Below, in pieces: positions 41,299-54,483 of a stretch of 64,000 nucleotides of DNA. The stretch is from contig NC_055991.1 of NCBI RefSeq assembly GCF_018446385.1, positions 101,043,712 through 101,107,711 on the forward strand. Reading direction: 5' to 3'. This DNA comes from Zingiber officinale (lineage: Eukaryota > Streptophyta > Magnoliopsida > Zingiberales > Zingiberaceae). The notes beneath the pieces were generated by a model, which was not told the DNA's origin, made no database searches, and was given only the letters and a program-made list of their open reading frames with translations. Within the stretch, counting starts at the first letter, position 1, and each line of letters starts with the position of its first letter. The position numbers and the translations under genes are program-made.

Positions 41299-43110
41299 CT
41301 AAGCTGTCATATCTATTGTCATACATCTGATTCCCATCCCCTCTACATGCCGATCAAAAGCTTTCGTCGGAAGGGCCTTAGTGAAAGGATTTGCCAGGTT
41401 ATCTGCTGATGTAATCTTGGCGACGACAACTTCTCCTCGCTTGACGATGTCTCGTATCAGGTGGTACTTGCGCTCTATATGTTTACTTGCCTTATGGGCT
41501 CGTGGTTCCTTCGAGTTTGCAACTGCACCGCTATTATCACAATAAATTGTGATGATTTTGGACAAACCAGGAATCACATCTAAGTCCATTAGGAAGTTCT
41601 TGAGCCACAATTAGGAAGTTCCTGAGCCATACAACTTCTTTGGCTACCTCAGTGGCTGCCACATACTCAGCTTCCATGGTTGAGTCCGAGACGCATTTCT
41701 GCTTAACACTCCTCCATGCAATGACTCCACCTCTTAGAGAAAACACATAGCCTGACGTAAACTTACTATTGTCCCTATCTGATTGGAAGTCCGAATCCGT
41801 GTAACCCACAGGGAGCAAATCGTCTGCTTGGTAGAATAGAATATAATCTCTAGTCCTTCTCAGGTACTTCAATATATGCTTTACAGCAGTCCAATGTCCT
41901 TGTCCAGGGTTACTCTGATATCTGCTAACCATGCTCACGGTAAAACAGATATCAGGTGTCGTACACAGCATTGCATACATAAGGCTTCCTACAGCCGAAG
42001 CATAAGAAACTGCCTTCATGTCCTCTATCTCCTTTGATGTCTTCGGAGACATCTTTTTAGATAAGGTTACTCCATGCCTGAAAGGTAAGAAACCTTTCTT
42101 GGAGTTCTACATGCTAAAACGAGCAAGGATTGTATCTATATATAAAGCTTGGGATAGACACAACATTCTTTTCTAGCGATCCCTTATAACTTTGATCCCA
42201 AGAATGTGTGCACATTCTCCTAAGTCCTTCATATCAAATTGTTTGGACAACCATACACTTACGTCCGATAATACCTTGACATTGTTGCCAATTAATAAAA
42301 TATCATCTACGTATAGTACAAGAAATACCACCACATTTCTGTTACACTTCTTGTATACACAAGACTCATCCGGACACTGAAAAAAATCATATGACTGAAT
42401 TACTTCGTTAAACTGGATGTTCCAAGATCTTGAAGCTTGCTTCAGTCCATAAATGGATCGATTGAGCTTACACACTAGATGCTCTTTGCCCCTTTTAATG
42501 AACTCTTCTGGTTGCTTCATATGGATGTTTTCTTCAAGACTTCCGTTAAGGAATGCTGTCTTGACATCCATTTGCCAAATCTCATAATCCATATGAGCGG
42601 CAATGGATAAGAGTATCCGGATAGACTTAAGCATGACTACCGACGAAAAAGTCTCCTAATAATCGATTCCCTTTTTCTGAGTGTTCCCTTTCGCAACAAG
42701 TCTTGCTTTGAAGGTTTCTACCTTCCCGTCTGTCCCTCTTTTCCTTTTGTAGATCCACTTGCATCCAACGGCTTTTACACCATCAGGTGATTCTACAAGC
42801 TCCCAGACCTTGTTAGAATACATAGATTCTATTTCTGAATTCATTGCCTTTTGTCAAGATATTGCATTTATATCTTGGAGTGCTTCATCATATGTCCGGG
42901 GATCAGGTTCATCTTTACCCGGAATCAAGTCCGAAGACTCTCCCAAAAACATGAATCTCTCAGGTTGCCTTACAACCCTCCCACTACGACAAGGCATTAT
43001 CTCTAGTTGTGTATCATGTGTGACACGTGTTGCAGTTTCTTGTGGTACTTCATCTTGTACTGTTGGTATTAAAGTAGACGTGCCCTCTCTAATTTCTTCT
43101 AGAACTATTT
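41299..43110 (-). pseudogene. Reverse transcriptase and RNase H of the 19-kb Copia element
   Basis: Minus-strand frames run 43110-42854 (linker with CRSGRVVRQPERFMFLGESS), 42844-42656 and 42634-42173 (RT: YEIWQMDVKTAFLNGSLEEN, SIYGLKQASRSWN, LYVDDILLIGN) and 42052-41299 (RNase H: DSTMEAEYVAATEVAKEVVW; IERKYHLIRDIVKRGEVVVA). A stop at 42655-42653, a break near 42110 and a short duplication near 41590-41630 (AATTAGGAAGTTC occurs twice) damage it. Catalytic YVDD is kept. The N-terminal side continues beyond the insert at 52304. Confidence 0.88.
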
Positions 43111-44963
43111 TGTTAGCTAAAGCCCTAGAGCCAATCATTTGATGATTATATTTTAGACTTGTTGTATCATATTCTATATATAAGTAAAGGCATTTGGTTT
43201 TTGGTTATTATACTTACTTATATTGGTGCCAAATAAACTAAGTATAATAACGTCCTTGAGTAGACGGTTCTCACCAATATCAATCGGTTAGTTGAAACGA
43301 TAGTGAAATGATATAGGGAACACTACTCTTAATTATTCCTAGTCGAGTATTAACATTCAGGGACAATGTTAATGCAATAAGACTAGCATGTAGGTCAACT
43401 CGATGACTTGATCTCACAAGTCATGGATATAGAGATATCAAGTTGACACATGGGTATGTATTAGAGAATGTATACTGAATGACCCGCCATGAGAAAGTAT
43501 CATGGATCGTTATATGAGTGTCATATACTTTCTCATGTGGCTATTAGTATGACTACTAGTGCTTAGACCTGAAGTCACCATGGTTCCCTACATAAGGAGT
43601 TATGTACTTTGGTTTCGTCAAACGTCACCCATAACTGGGTGGATTATAAAGGCGATTACTGGGTATGTAAAAAATTATGCGGAGGGATGTGAGTGATGTA
43701 GATGAGATCTATCCCTCCTATACGACGGGAGAGACATCGATATTCTTGATAGAGTAAGACCACGAAGTGCATGGCCATGCCCAAATGAGTCAATATGAGA
43801 TATTGAGCTCATTTGATTTAGTGAGTCTACTTGGAGTTCAGGATTTAGATTGATCAGAGGATGACACGGTCTATGCCTCACATTGATCAATCTAGATGTC
43901 TAGGATAGAAGGACACTTGTCATATATTGTGAGGAGTCACAATTAATAGTCACAAGGTGATGTTGGATCTCAACATTCTTGTAATTTGGGTAGTAATGAT
44001 GTGTTGCTAGATACCGCTCATTACTTATGCTCCTAAATAAGTTTAGGGGCATTGCCAACGTTACAAGAACCTATAGGGTCACACACTAAGGACAATTAGA
44101 TGGAGATTAGGTTCATATGATGAACCAAGAGGATTAGATTCATTTGATGAATCAAATTGGATTAAGAGTAATCCTAATTGGGCTAACTTGAGTTGGAGTC
44201 AAGTTGATTCATGTGTTCAATGAGTCTAATTTAGATTATGACTCATTGAATCAATTTAATTAAATGAATTAGATTCATTATATTAAATTGGCTTGAATTA
44301 AATGGTTGGATTAGATCAACCATGAGAGAAATTAAGTCAAGTTTGACTTGACTTGAGAGGAAGAGAAAGAGTCAACTTTGACTTGACTTTTTGCCACATC
44401 ATTAGTGAGTTGGCAAGATGTGAACCAATGATGATTCTCCATATCATCATGATTAATTAAGTGAGATGCCACCTCATGGAGGTTACAATTCTTCACTTTA
44501 ATGGCTACACATTAATTGCACTTAATGCAAAATGGGAGTTACATTCTTTTGAATGTGGCCGGCCACTATTGTGTGGAGTGGAATGAATTTTTCATTCATG
44601 TGTGCATTCACTCCATCTTCTTCCTCTCAAGCTCTCCCTCTTCTCCTCTCTTGTCGTGACCTATCAAGGTGCTAGCACACCTTCGTTTAGGTCTTTCTCC
44701 ACCTAATTGGTTCGTGTGGATACTTCTAGAGGAGTATCTATTTTGATACTCTTGAGATCCGGCACCGTTTGGACGAGCGGGAACGCGAAGGGCTTCGCTT
44801 CAAAGGTATAACCCTTTTTCATGTAGATCTAGGAGTAGATCTAAGTAGAAACTCGTACATGTAAATTTTTGAAATCTATCCTTCGCACGAGATCCAGTGG
44901 CATGGGTGATTCAGGGTTTCCGCAACGCGAAAACGCGATTTTCGCGGCCCGAAAAACCCAACA
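43111..44963 (+). repeat. 5' LTR of the 9.2-kb Copia element
   Basis: Runs from TGTTAGCTAAAGCCC to AAAACCCAACA. Differences from the 3' copy are sparse, for example a six-base CCCTCT repeat unit near 51970 that is absent here. Confidence 0.94.
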
Positions 44964-44964
44964 G

Positions 44965-44977
44965 TGGTATCAGAGCC
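44965..44977 (+). promoter_or_regulatory. Primer-binding site of the 9.2-kb Copia element
   Basis: Exact TGGTATCAGAGCC, one base after the LTR. Confidence 0.94.
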
Positions 44978-46471
44978 ACGTGCGAAGGCGTGTACGAGTT
45001 TGTTTTGATTTTTTGAAAAAAAAATAGCTTCTGTGATTTTCTGTAAATTTAGGTTTTTTATAGTTTTTATGGGTAATTTTCTCGTAGAAGCGAAGCATAA
45101 GTGTTTCGGCACCTGTAGGCTTCCGCTACCGGGAAGATTTTTCCAAAACGGCTTGGTTTCACCCCAAATCTTTTTGGGACAGCGGGCTAAGGCGCTGTTA
45201 GATCGCAAAGGAACCCTCGCGATGGTTAGATCGCGGGTAGGGGCGCTCCCCCTGGCCCCGCAAGGGGATTCGTTCCGCGATTGCGCCCGAAAATCGCTTA
45301 ACGGAACCGTCGGGAAATTGTAACCGAAAAATTGTAAAATTATAAAAAAATTACAGAAAATTATAGAAATATATAATTTTGAATTATATATTAATTTTGT
45401 GATAGTCATGGCCCAAACGGCCCAAATTGGATTTGGAAATGTGTTGTAATTCATAATACGGCCTGCGTGCCGTTATGTGATGTACGTGTTGTATTTATTC
45501 TTTTTATTTATTTTATTTTCACGACCTGCGCGTCGTGCCTTTCTCTTATATTCTGGTTGTAAATTAGATTTAGACTCGAATGTAACTCGAGTTTCAAAAT
45601 TGTAATGTAATTTTGAAACGGTGGAAGGTCCACACGAGACGGAGTTACGAGGAGGGCGCAAGCAACACAAGGTGGTCAAAGGAAGAAGCTTGAGAAGCTG
45701 TTGACCTTAGGTTGACCATCCGATCTTCTCATTGGCTTGTGAAGATCGTAGTAGGGCCATGACACAATCACAAAATAATTTAATTAATTGCTTATATGTA
45801 TGCGATGCATGTTTAATTAAGTAGTTAATTAGTGCCTAGCGATTAGATTAGATCTAAATCGTGCACATGATGCACCCCACGATTAGATTAGATCTAAATC
45901 AAGTATTTGATACGCATCATCATTTAGATTAGATCTAAATCACGTCAACTCGTAATGCCTACCATGTCGTGATACCTACCACTACCTCGATCGCATGTTG
46001 TTGTTGAATCTGCCAAAACAGAGCAACACATAGTATCTTGGTAGGGTACGGAGGGACAATTTTGGTCCCGCCTATCAACGCATGGGTGAGTACAACTCAA
46101 TTAGATTGAGTAACTAGTTAACTCAATTGGATCGAGTTTAACTATAGGCATTATCCAATGGTTGGTAGATAGGTCAAAATCACGTTTATATTAACTCTTG
46201 GGTGTATTAGCCAAAGCTAACTCGAGTTTTAATATAAATGCGGATTTTGATCCTATAAACAAGAGTTGCATAGAGATGTAATTGGTAATCGTTACCTACC
46301 GATCATACTAAGTCTTGGGCGTATTAGCCAAAGCTAACTCAAGGGTTAGTATGATGTGGATCTTGTCCCACATGAATTATAGTATTCAGTGGGAGCATCA
46401 TTTAGTTAAAAGCCTAATTAAATGATTAAGAATATGATATTTATTTCTACATTTTTTTGTTGTAGATTACC
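44978..46471 (+). other. Long non-coding leader of the 9.2-kb Copia element
   Basis: About 1.5 kb with no coding role visible. Short repeats occur: GATTAGATTAGATCTAAATC three times (45850-45945) and GTATTAGCCAAAGCTAACTC twice (46200, 46320). Long leaders are usual for Angela-type elements. Confidence 0.7.
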
Positions 46472-48412
46472 ATGACGTCGAACAAGAACACCTTCTCCCT
46501 GCGATCTGTCCTCGAGAAGGACAAGCTCAACGGAGCAAACTTCCTGGACTGGTACAGGAACCTGAGAATAGTTCTCACCCAAGAACGTAAACTGTACGTT
46601 CTGGAGCAGCCCATTCCGGAGGCTCCTCCTGCCACTGCCCCGCAAGCTGACCGAGATGCTTTCAAGAAGCATCAAGATGACGCATTAGATGTGTCTTGTC
46701 TAATGCTCGCGACCATGAATTCTGAGCTTCAGAAGCAACACGAGTTAATGGGTGCTTACGATATGGTTGAACATCTTCGTCAACTGTATCAAGGTCAAGC
46801 GAGACATGAGAGATTTGAGATCTCAAGGGCACTGTTTCAGTGCAAGATGTCAGACGGGGCTCCTGTAGGCCCATATGTACTCAAAATGATGGGATACATA
46901 GAGAACCTACAAAGGTTGGGGTTTCCACTTGGCCAAGAGCTGGCCACTGACCTGATCTTGCAATCCTTGCCGGATAGCTATAGTCAATTCATTCTAAACT
47001 ACAATATGAACGAGATTGACAAGCCACTGCCCGAGCTGCTTAGTATGTTGCGAACTGCTGAGCTGAACCTTAAGAAGGCTAAGCCCAACACTGTTCTGAT
47101 GGTTCAGAAACATAAGGGCAAGGACAAGCCCAAAGGTAAGGGAAAGTCCCAAACCAAGGGCAAAGGCAAGGCACTGAAGCCTAAAGGAGGGGTCGCCAAG
47201 GATGCTACCTGCTTCCACTGCGGTCAGACCAGGCACTGGAAGAGGAACTGCAAGGTATACTTGGAGGATCTTAAGAAGAAGCGAAGTGAGACTTCCACTT
47301 CATGTATATATGTTATAGAAGTCAATCTATCTATTTCTACATCATGGGTATTAGATACTGGTTGTGCTTCTCACATTTGTACTGATGTGCAGGCGCTGAG
47401 AAATAGCAGGGCATTGACAAAGGGCGAGGTGGACCTACGAGTAGGCAATGGAGCACGGGTTGCTGCTGTTGCTGTAGGGACTTACTTTCTATCTCTGCCC
47501 TCTGGGCTTGTACTAGAGTTAGTCGATTGTTGTTATGTACCTGCATTAACTAGGAATATTATATCAGTTTCTTGTTTGGACAAGAAAGGTTTCTCGTTTA
47601 CAATAAAGAACAAATGTTGTTCCGTCTATTTAAACGATATGTTCTATTGTAGTGCACCTCTGATAAACGGACTCTATATTCTAGACCTTGAGAGCCCTAT
47701 CTATAACATAAATACCAAGAGGTTTAAGTCAAATGACCTGAACCAAACCTATCTCTGGCACTCTCGCTTAGGTCATATAAATGACAAACGCTTATCTCAG
47801 CTTCATAAGGATGGTTTGCTGGACTCATTTGATTTTGAATCATATGAGATATGCGAGTCATGCCTACGAGGCAAGATGACCAAAACTCCCTTTAGTGGGC
47901 ACAGCGAAAGAGTGACTGATTTATTAGGACTCATACATAGTGATGTATGTGGCCCTTTCAATGTCGCTGCTAGAGGCGGTTATAGGTACTTCATCACATT
48001 TACTGATGACTTCAGTAGATATGGTTATGTGTACTTGATGACACATAAGTCTGAATCCTTTGAAAAGTTCAAAGAATTCAAGAATGAAGTACAGAACCAG
48101 CTTGGCAAGAGTATTAAGATACTTCGATCCGATCGAGGTGGAGAATACCTTAGCCATGAGTTCCGTGACTATTTAGCTGAGTGTGGGATTCTATCCCAAC
48201 TCACTTCTCCTGGAACACCACAGTGGAATGGTGTATCTGAAAGGAGGAATCGTACCCTATTAGATATGGTACGATCGATGATAAGTCACACAGATCTTTC
48301 GATATACCTTTGGGGCTATGCTCTAGACACGGCATCTTTTATACTCAACCGAGTTCCATCCAAGGCCGTGATAAAGACACCATATAGGATATGGATTGGG
48401 AAAGATGCCTAG
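46472..48412 (+). CDS. Gag, protease and integrase of the 9.2-kb Copia element
   Basis: An open frame of 646 codons. Gag begins NTFSLRSVLEKDKLNGANFL and runs to about residue 210. A Lys/Gly-rich stretch precedes the zinc knuckle CFHCGQTRHWKRNC (residue 247 on). The protease motif WVLDTGCASH has its Asp at residue 295. The pre-integrase zinc finger (LWHSRLGHINDKR; CESCLRGKMTKTPF) and integrase core follow: HSDVCGPF, TDDFSRYGYVYLM, LRSDRGGEYLSHEFRDYLAE and NGVSERRNRTLLDMVRSM hold the DDE residues. The frame ends at a TAG (48410-48412), after which the integrase tail continues in the same frame. In the element the polyprotein would be cut by its own protease. Confidence 0.9.
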   Translation: MTSNKNTFSLRSVLEKDKLNGANFLDWYRNLRIVLTQERKLYVLEQPIPEAPPATAPQADRDAFKKHQDDALDVSCLMLATMNSELQKQHELMGAYDMVEHLRQLYQGQARHERFEISRALFQCKMSDGAPVGPYVLKMMGYIENLQRLGFPLGQELATDLILQSLPDSYSQFILNYNMNEIDKPLPELLSMLRTAELNLKKAKPNTVLMVQKHKGKDKPKGKGKSQTKGKGKALKPKGGVAKDATCFHCGQTRHWKRNCKVYLEDLKKKRSETSTSCIYVIEVNLSISTSWVLDTGCASHICTDVQALRNSRALTKGEVDLRVGNGARVAAVAVGTYFLSLPSGLVLELVDCCYVPALTRNIISVSCLDKKGFSFTIKNKCCSVYLNDMFYCSAPLINGLYILDLESPIYNINTKRFKSNDLNQTYLWHSRLGHINDKRLSQLHKDGLLDSFDFESYEICESCLRGKMTKTPFSGHSERVTDLLGLIHSDVCGPFNVAARGGYRYFITFTDDFSRYGYVYLMTHKSESFEKFKEFKNEVQNQLGKSIKILRSDRGGEYLSHEFRDYLAECGILSQLTSPGTPQWNGVSERRNRTLLDMVRSMISHTDLSIYLWGYALDTASFILNRVPSKAVIKTPYRIWIGKDA

Positions 48413-50423
48413 GTGTCTTTCATGAGGATTTGAGGTTGTGAGGCTTACGTTCGACGTCAAGTCTCAGACAAGTTAGGACCCAAATCCGACAAGTGCTACT
48501 TTATTGGATATCCCAAGGAAACTAAGGGATATTACTTCTACATTCCCAATCAGCACAAGGTAGTTGTGGCAAAGATTGAGGTCTTTCTAGAAAGGGACTT
48601 TGTTTATAGAAAGACTAGTGGGAGCGCGTTCGATCTTGATGAAGTTCAAGATGCGAACAATAGCACCGAAGCCTCGATGGAAGTTGAACTGGAACCACAA
48701 AATGTTGTGGATGATGTTGTTCCACAAAGAGTTGAGGAACAACAACCAGTTCCAAGTAAACATACCTCTTCACAGGTCTGATAGGGTACGTCGTCAGCCT
48801 GAGAGATACTTATTTCTCTTGTCTGACCATGATGACGTTGTGCTCATAGAGGATGAGCCTACCACCTATTAGGAAGCTGTGATGAGACTAGATTCCGAGA
48901 AATGGCTAGAAGCCATGAGATCCGAGATGGAATCCATATACACCAACCAAGTATGGACTTTGGTTGATCCACCTGAAGGGGTAAAACCCATTGGGTGTAA
49001 GTGGGTCTTTAAGAGAAAGACTGACATGGATGGACTTATCTATAAGGGTCTCTTGGTAGCTAAAGGTTTCAAGCAGATTCATGGTATTGACTATGATGAA
49101 ACATTTTCTCCAATAGCGATGTTTAAGTCCATTCGGATCATGCTTGCTATTACAGCCTACCATGACTATGAGATATGGCAGATGGATGTCAAAACCGCGT
49201 TTCTGAATGGAAACCTACTCGAGGATGTGTACATGACACAACCTGAGGGTTTTGTAGATCCACAGCATACTAGCAGAGTATGTAAGCTGCATAGGTCCAT
49301 TTATGGACTAAAGCAAGCTTCTCGGAGCTGGAATCTTCGATTTGATGATACAATCAAACAGTTTGGTTTCATCAAGAACGAAGATGAGCCTTGTGTCTAC
49401 AAGAAGGTTGTAGGGGATATAGTTGTCTTCCTCATATTGTATGTGGATGACATACTACTCATTGGGAAGGACATCCCTATGCTTCAGTCTGTCAAGACCT
49501 GGCTAGGGAGTTGCTTCTCAATGAAGGACTTAGGTGAGACATCCCGCATTCTATGGATACAGATCTTTAGAGATAGATCTAAGAGATTGCTTGGCCTAAG
49601 TCAGAGTACATACATTGACAAGGTGCTCCTACGGTTTGCCATGCAGAACTCCAAGAAGGGATTTCTGCTGATGTCACATAGCGTGAGTCTTTCGAAGACT
49701 CAAGGTCCCTCTTCTAGAGAGGAGAGAGACCGCATGGATCAGATCCCTTATGCCTCAGCCATAGGATCGATCATGTACGCTATGCTATGTACTTGACATG
49801 ATGTCTCGTATGCTTTGAGCATGACGAGCAGATACCAGTCAGATCTAGGTGAAAGTCACTGGATAGCGGTCAAGAATATTCTTAAGTACTTAAGAAGGAC
49901 TAAAGAATATTTCTTGATATATGGAGGCGATGATGAGCTAGCTGTAAAGGGTTACAGTGATGCTAGCTTCCAGACCGACCAGGATGACTATAGATCGCAG
50001 TCAGGGTTCGTGTTTTGCATTAATGGTGGTGCTGTGAGCTGGAAGAGTTCGAAGCAGGACACAGTAGCTGATTCTACGACAGAGGTCGAGTATATTGCTG
50101 CATCAGAGGCAGTAAAGGAGGCAGTTTGGATTCGCAAGTTCATCACTGAACTTGGGGTGGTTTCTAGCATTGCTGACCCTATTGAACTCTATTGTGACAA
50201 CAATGGAGCTATAGCACAGGCGAAGGAACCTCGCTCACACCAGCGGACCAAACACATACTACGGCGCTTCCATCTCATTCGAGAGATCATCGAGAGAGGA
50301 GATGTGAAGATTAGCAGAGTACCTACAGAGGCTAACATTGCAGATCCCTTGATCAAGGTTTTGGCACAGAGGAAGCATGATGGTCACACTAGGTCATTTG
50401 GGCTTAAAGCCTACACTGATTGA
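48413..50423 (+). pseudogene. Integrase tail, reverse transcriptase and RNase H of the 9.2-kb Copia element
   Basis: Same polyprotein after the TAG, interrupted by a TGA near 48434, a shift near 48780, a TAG near 48870 and a TGA at 49794. RT (48879-49796) has GCKWVFKRKTDMDG, IWQMDVKTAFLNGNLLEDVY, SIYGLKQASRSWN and catalytic LYVDDILLIG. RNase H (49815-50423) has YSDASFQTDQDDYRSQSGFV, DSTTEVEYIAASEAVKEAVW and HILRRFHLIREIIERGDVKI. Only a handful of changes separate it from an open polyprotein, in line with recent insertion. Confidence 0.9.
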
Positions 50424-50443
50424 CACTAGTGCTAGTGGGAGAT

Positions 50444-52303
50444 TGTTAGCTAGAGCCCTAGAGCCAATCATTTGATGATTGTATTTTGGACTTGTTGTAT
50501 CATATTCATGTATATATATTAAGGCATTTGGTTTTTGCTTATTATGCTTATTTGTATTAGTGCCAGATAAAATAAGTATAGTAACGTCCTAGAGTAGAAG
50601 GTTCATACCTATATCAATCCATTAGTTGAATCGATAGTGAGATGATATAGGGAACACTACTCTTAATTATTCCTAGTCGAGTATTATCATTCAGGGACAA
50701 TGTTAATGCAATAAGACTAGCATGTAGGTCAACTCGATGACTTAATCTCACAAGTCATGGATATAGAGATATCAAGTTGACACATGGGTATGTATTAGAG
50801 AATGTATACTGAATGACCCGCCATGAGAAAGTATCATGGATCGTTATATGAATGTCATATACTTTCTCATGTGGCTATTAGTATGACTACTAGTGCTTAG
50901 ACCTGAAGTCACCATGGTTCCTTACATAAGGAGTTATGTACTTTGGTTTCGTCAAACGTCACCCGTAACTGGGTGGACTATAAAGGCGATTACTGGGTAT
51001 GTAACAAATTATGCGGAGGGATGTGAGTGATGTAGATGAGATCTATCCCTCCTATATGACGGGAGAGACATCGATATTCTTGACAGAGTAAGACCACGAA
51101 GTGCATGACCATGCCCAAATGAGTTAATATGAGATATTGAGCTTATTTGATTTAGTGAGTCTACTTGGAGTTCAGGATTTAGATTGATCAGAGGATGACA
51201 CGGTCTATGCCTCACATTGATCAATCTAGATGTCTAGGATAGAAGGACACTTGTGATATATTGTGAGGAGTCACAATTAGTAGCCACAAGGTGATGTTGG
51301 ATCTCAACATTCTTGTAATTTGGGTAGTAATGATGTGTTGCTAGATACCGCTCATTACTTATGCTCCTAAATAGGTTTATGGGCATTGCCAACGTTACAA
51401 GAACCTATAGGGTCACACACTAAGGACAATTAGATGGAGATTAGGTTCATATGATGAACCAAGAGGATTAGATTCATTTGATGAATCAAATTGGATTAAG
51501 AGTAATCCTAATTGGGCTAATTTGAGTTGGACTCAAGTTGATTCATGTGTTCAATGAGTCTAATTTAGATTATGACTCATTGAATCAATTTAATTAAATG
51601 AATTAGATTCATTATATTAAATTGGCTTGAATTAAATGGTTGGATTAGATCAACCATGAGAGAGATTAAGTCAAGTTTGACTTGAATTGAGAGGAAAAGA
51701 AAGAGTCAACTTTGACTTGACTTTTTGCCATATCATTAGTGAGTTGGCAAGATGTGAACCAATGATGATGCTCCATATCATCATGATTAATTAAGTGAGA
51801 TGTCACCTCATGGAGGTTACAATTCTTCACTTTAATGGCTACACATTAATTGCACTTAATGCAAAATGGGAGTTACATTCTTTTGAATGTGGCCGGCCAC
51901 TATTGTGTGGAGTGGAATGAATTTTTCATTCATGTGTGCATTCACTCCATCTTCTTCCTCTCAAGCTCTCCCTCTCCCTCTTCTCCTCTCTTGCCGTGAC
52001 CTATCAAGGTGCTAGCACACCTTCGTTTAGGTCTTTCTCCACCTAATTGGTTCGTGTGGATACTTCTAGAGGAGTATCTATTTTGATACTCTTGAGATCC
52101 GGCACCGTTTGGACGAGCGGGAACGCGAAGGGCTTCGCTTCAAAGGTATAACCCTTTTTCATGTAGATCTAGGAGTAGATCTAAGTAGAAACTCGTACAT
52201 GTAAATTTTTGAAATCTATCCTTCGCACGAGATCCAGTGACATGGGTGATTCGGGGTTTCCGCGACGCGAAAACGCGATTTTCGCGACCCGAAAAACCCA
52301 ACA
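50444..52303 (+). repeat. 3' LTR of the 9.2-kb Copia element
   Basis: Partner of 43111-44963. It ends AAAACCCAACA and is followed by the duplicate tattt. Confidence 0.94.
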
Positions 52304-54483
52304 TATTTCACTCATGGACTTGTGGTTCATTACATAATCTTCTTCTAAAAATCGAGCATTGGTGCTAACAATGATCTTCTGATTTTTAGGATTATAAAAC
52401 AAACCACCTTTCGTCCCTTAGGATATCCCACAAACAGACAAACTTCTGTACGTGATTCCAACTTGTTAGTATCTCCCTTCAGCACATGTGCTGGACTACC
52501 TCATATCCGGATATGATTCAGACTAAGCTTACGCCCATTCCATAATTCCATGGGAGTAGAAGGAACTGTTTTAGAAGGTACCATATTCAGAATGTACACT
52601 GCTGTTTCCAGAGCATATCCCCAAAATGAATTTGGTAATTCTGAATAACTCATCATCGATCTAACCATTTCCATAAGAGTCATATTCCTTTGTGCTGTCA
52701 CACCATTCTATTGGGGTGTACCAGGTGCAAACAATTGGGATTGAATCCCGACTTCTGATAAGTAATTCATAAACTCTCCAAAGAGGTATTTGCCACCACG
52801 GTCAGACGGTAGTGTCTTGATAATTTTACCAAGACGTTTCTCCACATCAGCCCTATATTCTTTGAACTTGTCAAAGCATTCAGACTTGCGGCGCATCAGG
52901 TAAATGTATCCGTATCTTGAATAATCGTCTATAAAGGAGACGAAGTATTCATAACCACCTCTTACCTGGATAGACATAGAACCACACAAATCAGAATGAA
53001 CCAGCTCTAACGCATCTTTGGCTCTATACCCCTTGGCCTTAAAAGGTCTCTTGGTCACTTTACCTTCCAAGCAGGATTCACATGTTGGAAAGTTTTCCAA
53101 CTCTAATGAACCCAAGAGTCCATCGGCTACAAGTCTTTGAATCCTACTTAAGTTAATATGACCAAACCTTAGATGCCAAAGACACGTTTGGTTCATTTCC
53201 GAAGGTTCTTTTCTCTTATTAGAGTTAGAAGATGTGTTATTAATTTTCATATTTTACTTTGTGGGAGAAATTGGATTTAAAGTATATAAATTGCCAACCA
53301 ATGCACCAGAACAGATAATCACCTTATTTCTCTTTACAACGATATTGTTACTAAAGGAAACAGAATATCCATCCAAATACAGTTTAGAAACTAAAATTAA
53401 ATTCTTTCTAAAACTGGGTACATAAAGACAATTTCTTAAAATCAAACTTCTATTCCTATCAAAAGATAAGTAGACGTCTTCCACTGCAACAGCCGCCACC
53501 TTAGTAGCATTGCCCATGTAGACGGTTATCTTTCCATCAAATAGTCATCGGGTTTCCTGGAACCCCTGCAAAGAATTGCAGACATGATCAGTGGCTCCCG
53601 TATCTACACACCAGGTGCTGGTAGATAACACCGCTAAACATGTTTCAACTACTAGAGCATGAGATATACCTTTATTGATCTGATTCCTACGAGGACAGTC
53701 CGCCTTCCAATGTCCTGACTGTTTGCAGATGAAGCACTTGCCCTTCGGCTTTTTCATTCCAGCTTTTTATCCCTGAGGTTTATTCACTCTCTTTGCTGAA
53801 AAGACCTGTTTCTTCTTCTTCTTGCCTTTCGGCTTAGAAGTAGAACCATTTTCAGCATAGTGAATCTGAGAACTTTGACGAAATATACCTTCTGCTGCCT
53901 GTAGCTCTGTCAGAAGTTCCACCAACATATACTCTCTTTTGTTCATGTTATAGTTTAGGCGGAACTGCTCAAAACTTCTGGGTAGCGTTTGGAGAATTAT
54001 ATCGACCTGGGTTTCCCCATCGATTTATTCTCCAAGAACTTGTATTTCGTTCAGATAGGCCATCATTTTGAGGATATGATCCCTTACGGGTGTTCCCTCA
54101 GACATGGTGGTTGTCATTAACTTTCTCGTTGCCTCTTGCCTAGCAGTCCGACTCTGGTGCCCAAAGAGTTCTTTGAGATTGTTCATTATATCATAAGCTG
54201 TTGGTAAATCTTGATGCTGATGTTGCAATACATTTGACATTGATGCCAAAATGTAACACCATGCCATCTCATCAGCTTTTACCCATTTCTTATGATACTC
54301 AATCTCCTCTGGGGTAGAGTCATCGTCAGGTGCATCAGGGCAAGCCTCAGTCAGTACAAACTTATAGTTTTCAGCAGTAAGAACAATGTCCAGGTTCCTT
54401 TTCCAATCAATATAGTTGGGACCAGTAAGTTTGTTCTCTTTCAGTATAATGGTCAGTGGGTTGAAAGTCATCCTAAGAATCAC
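52304..54483 (-). pseudogene. Gag, protease and integrase of the 19-kb Copia element
   Basis: Minus-strand pieces: 54483-54025 gag (FNPLTIILKENKLTGPNYID; LKELFGHQSRTARQEATRKL), 53757-53545 zinc knuckle CFICKQSGHWKADCP and protease WCVDTGATDHVCN, 53517-53254 protease end, 53250-52708 pre-integrase and integrase (CLWHLRFGHINLSRIQRLVA; LVHSDLCGSMSIQVRGGYEY; SDRGGKYLFGEF), 52701-52501 and 52402-52304 integrase tail. Stops or shifts fall between the pieces. The conserved E of the SDRGGEY segment reads K here. The reading is cut at 52304 by the nested element and continues at 43110. Confidence 0.88.

Larger units (their letters stand above)
43111..52303 (+). mobile_element. 9.2-kb Copia element (plus strand, Angela-like) nested in the 19-kb element
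   Basis: LTRs of about 1.85 kb lie at 43111-44963 and 50444-52303, with target duplicate tattt at 43106-43110 and 52304-52308. A tRNA-Met primer site is at 44965-44977 and the purine tract GCTAGTGGGAGAT precedes the 3' LTR. Gag-protease-integrase is open, RT and RNase H carry a few breaks. The LTRs are nearly identical by eye, so this is a late insertion, younger than its host. Angela-like is inference from the gag start and LTR length. Confidence 0.94.

Noticed and set aside
43675..43890. Minus-strand 71-codon frame as a small gene (also at 51009)
   Set aside because: It occurs in both LTRs of the 9.2-kb element, so the conservation only reflects LTR identity.
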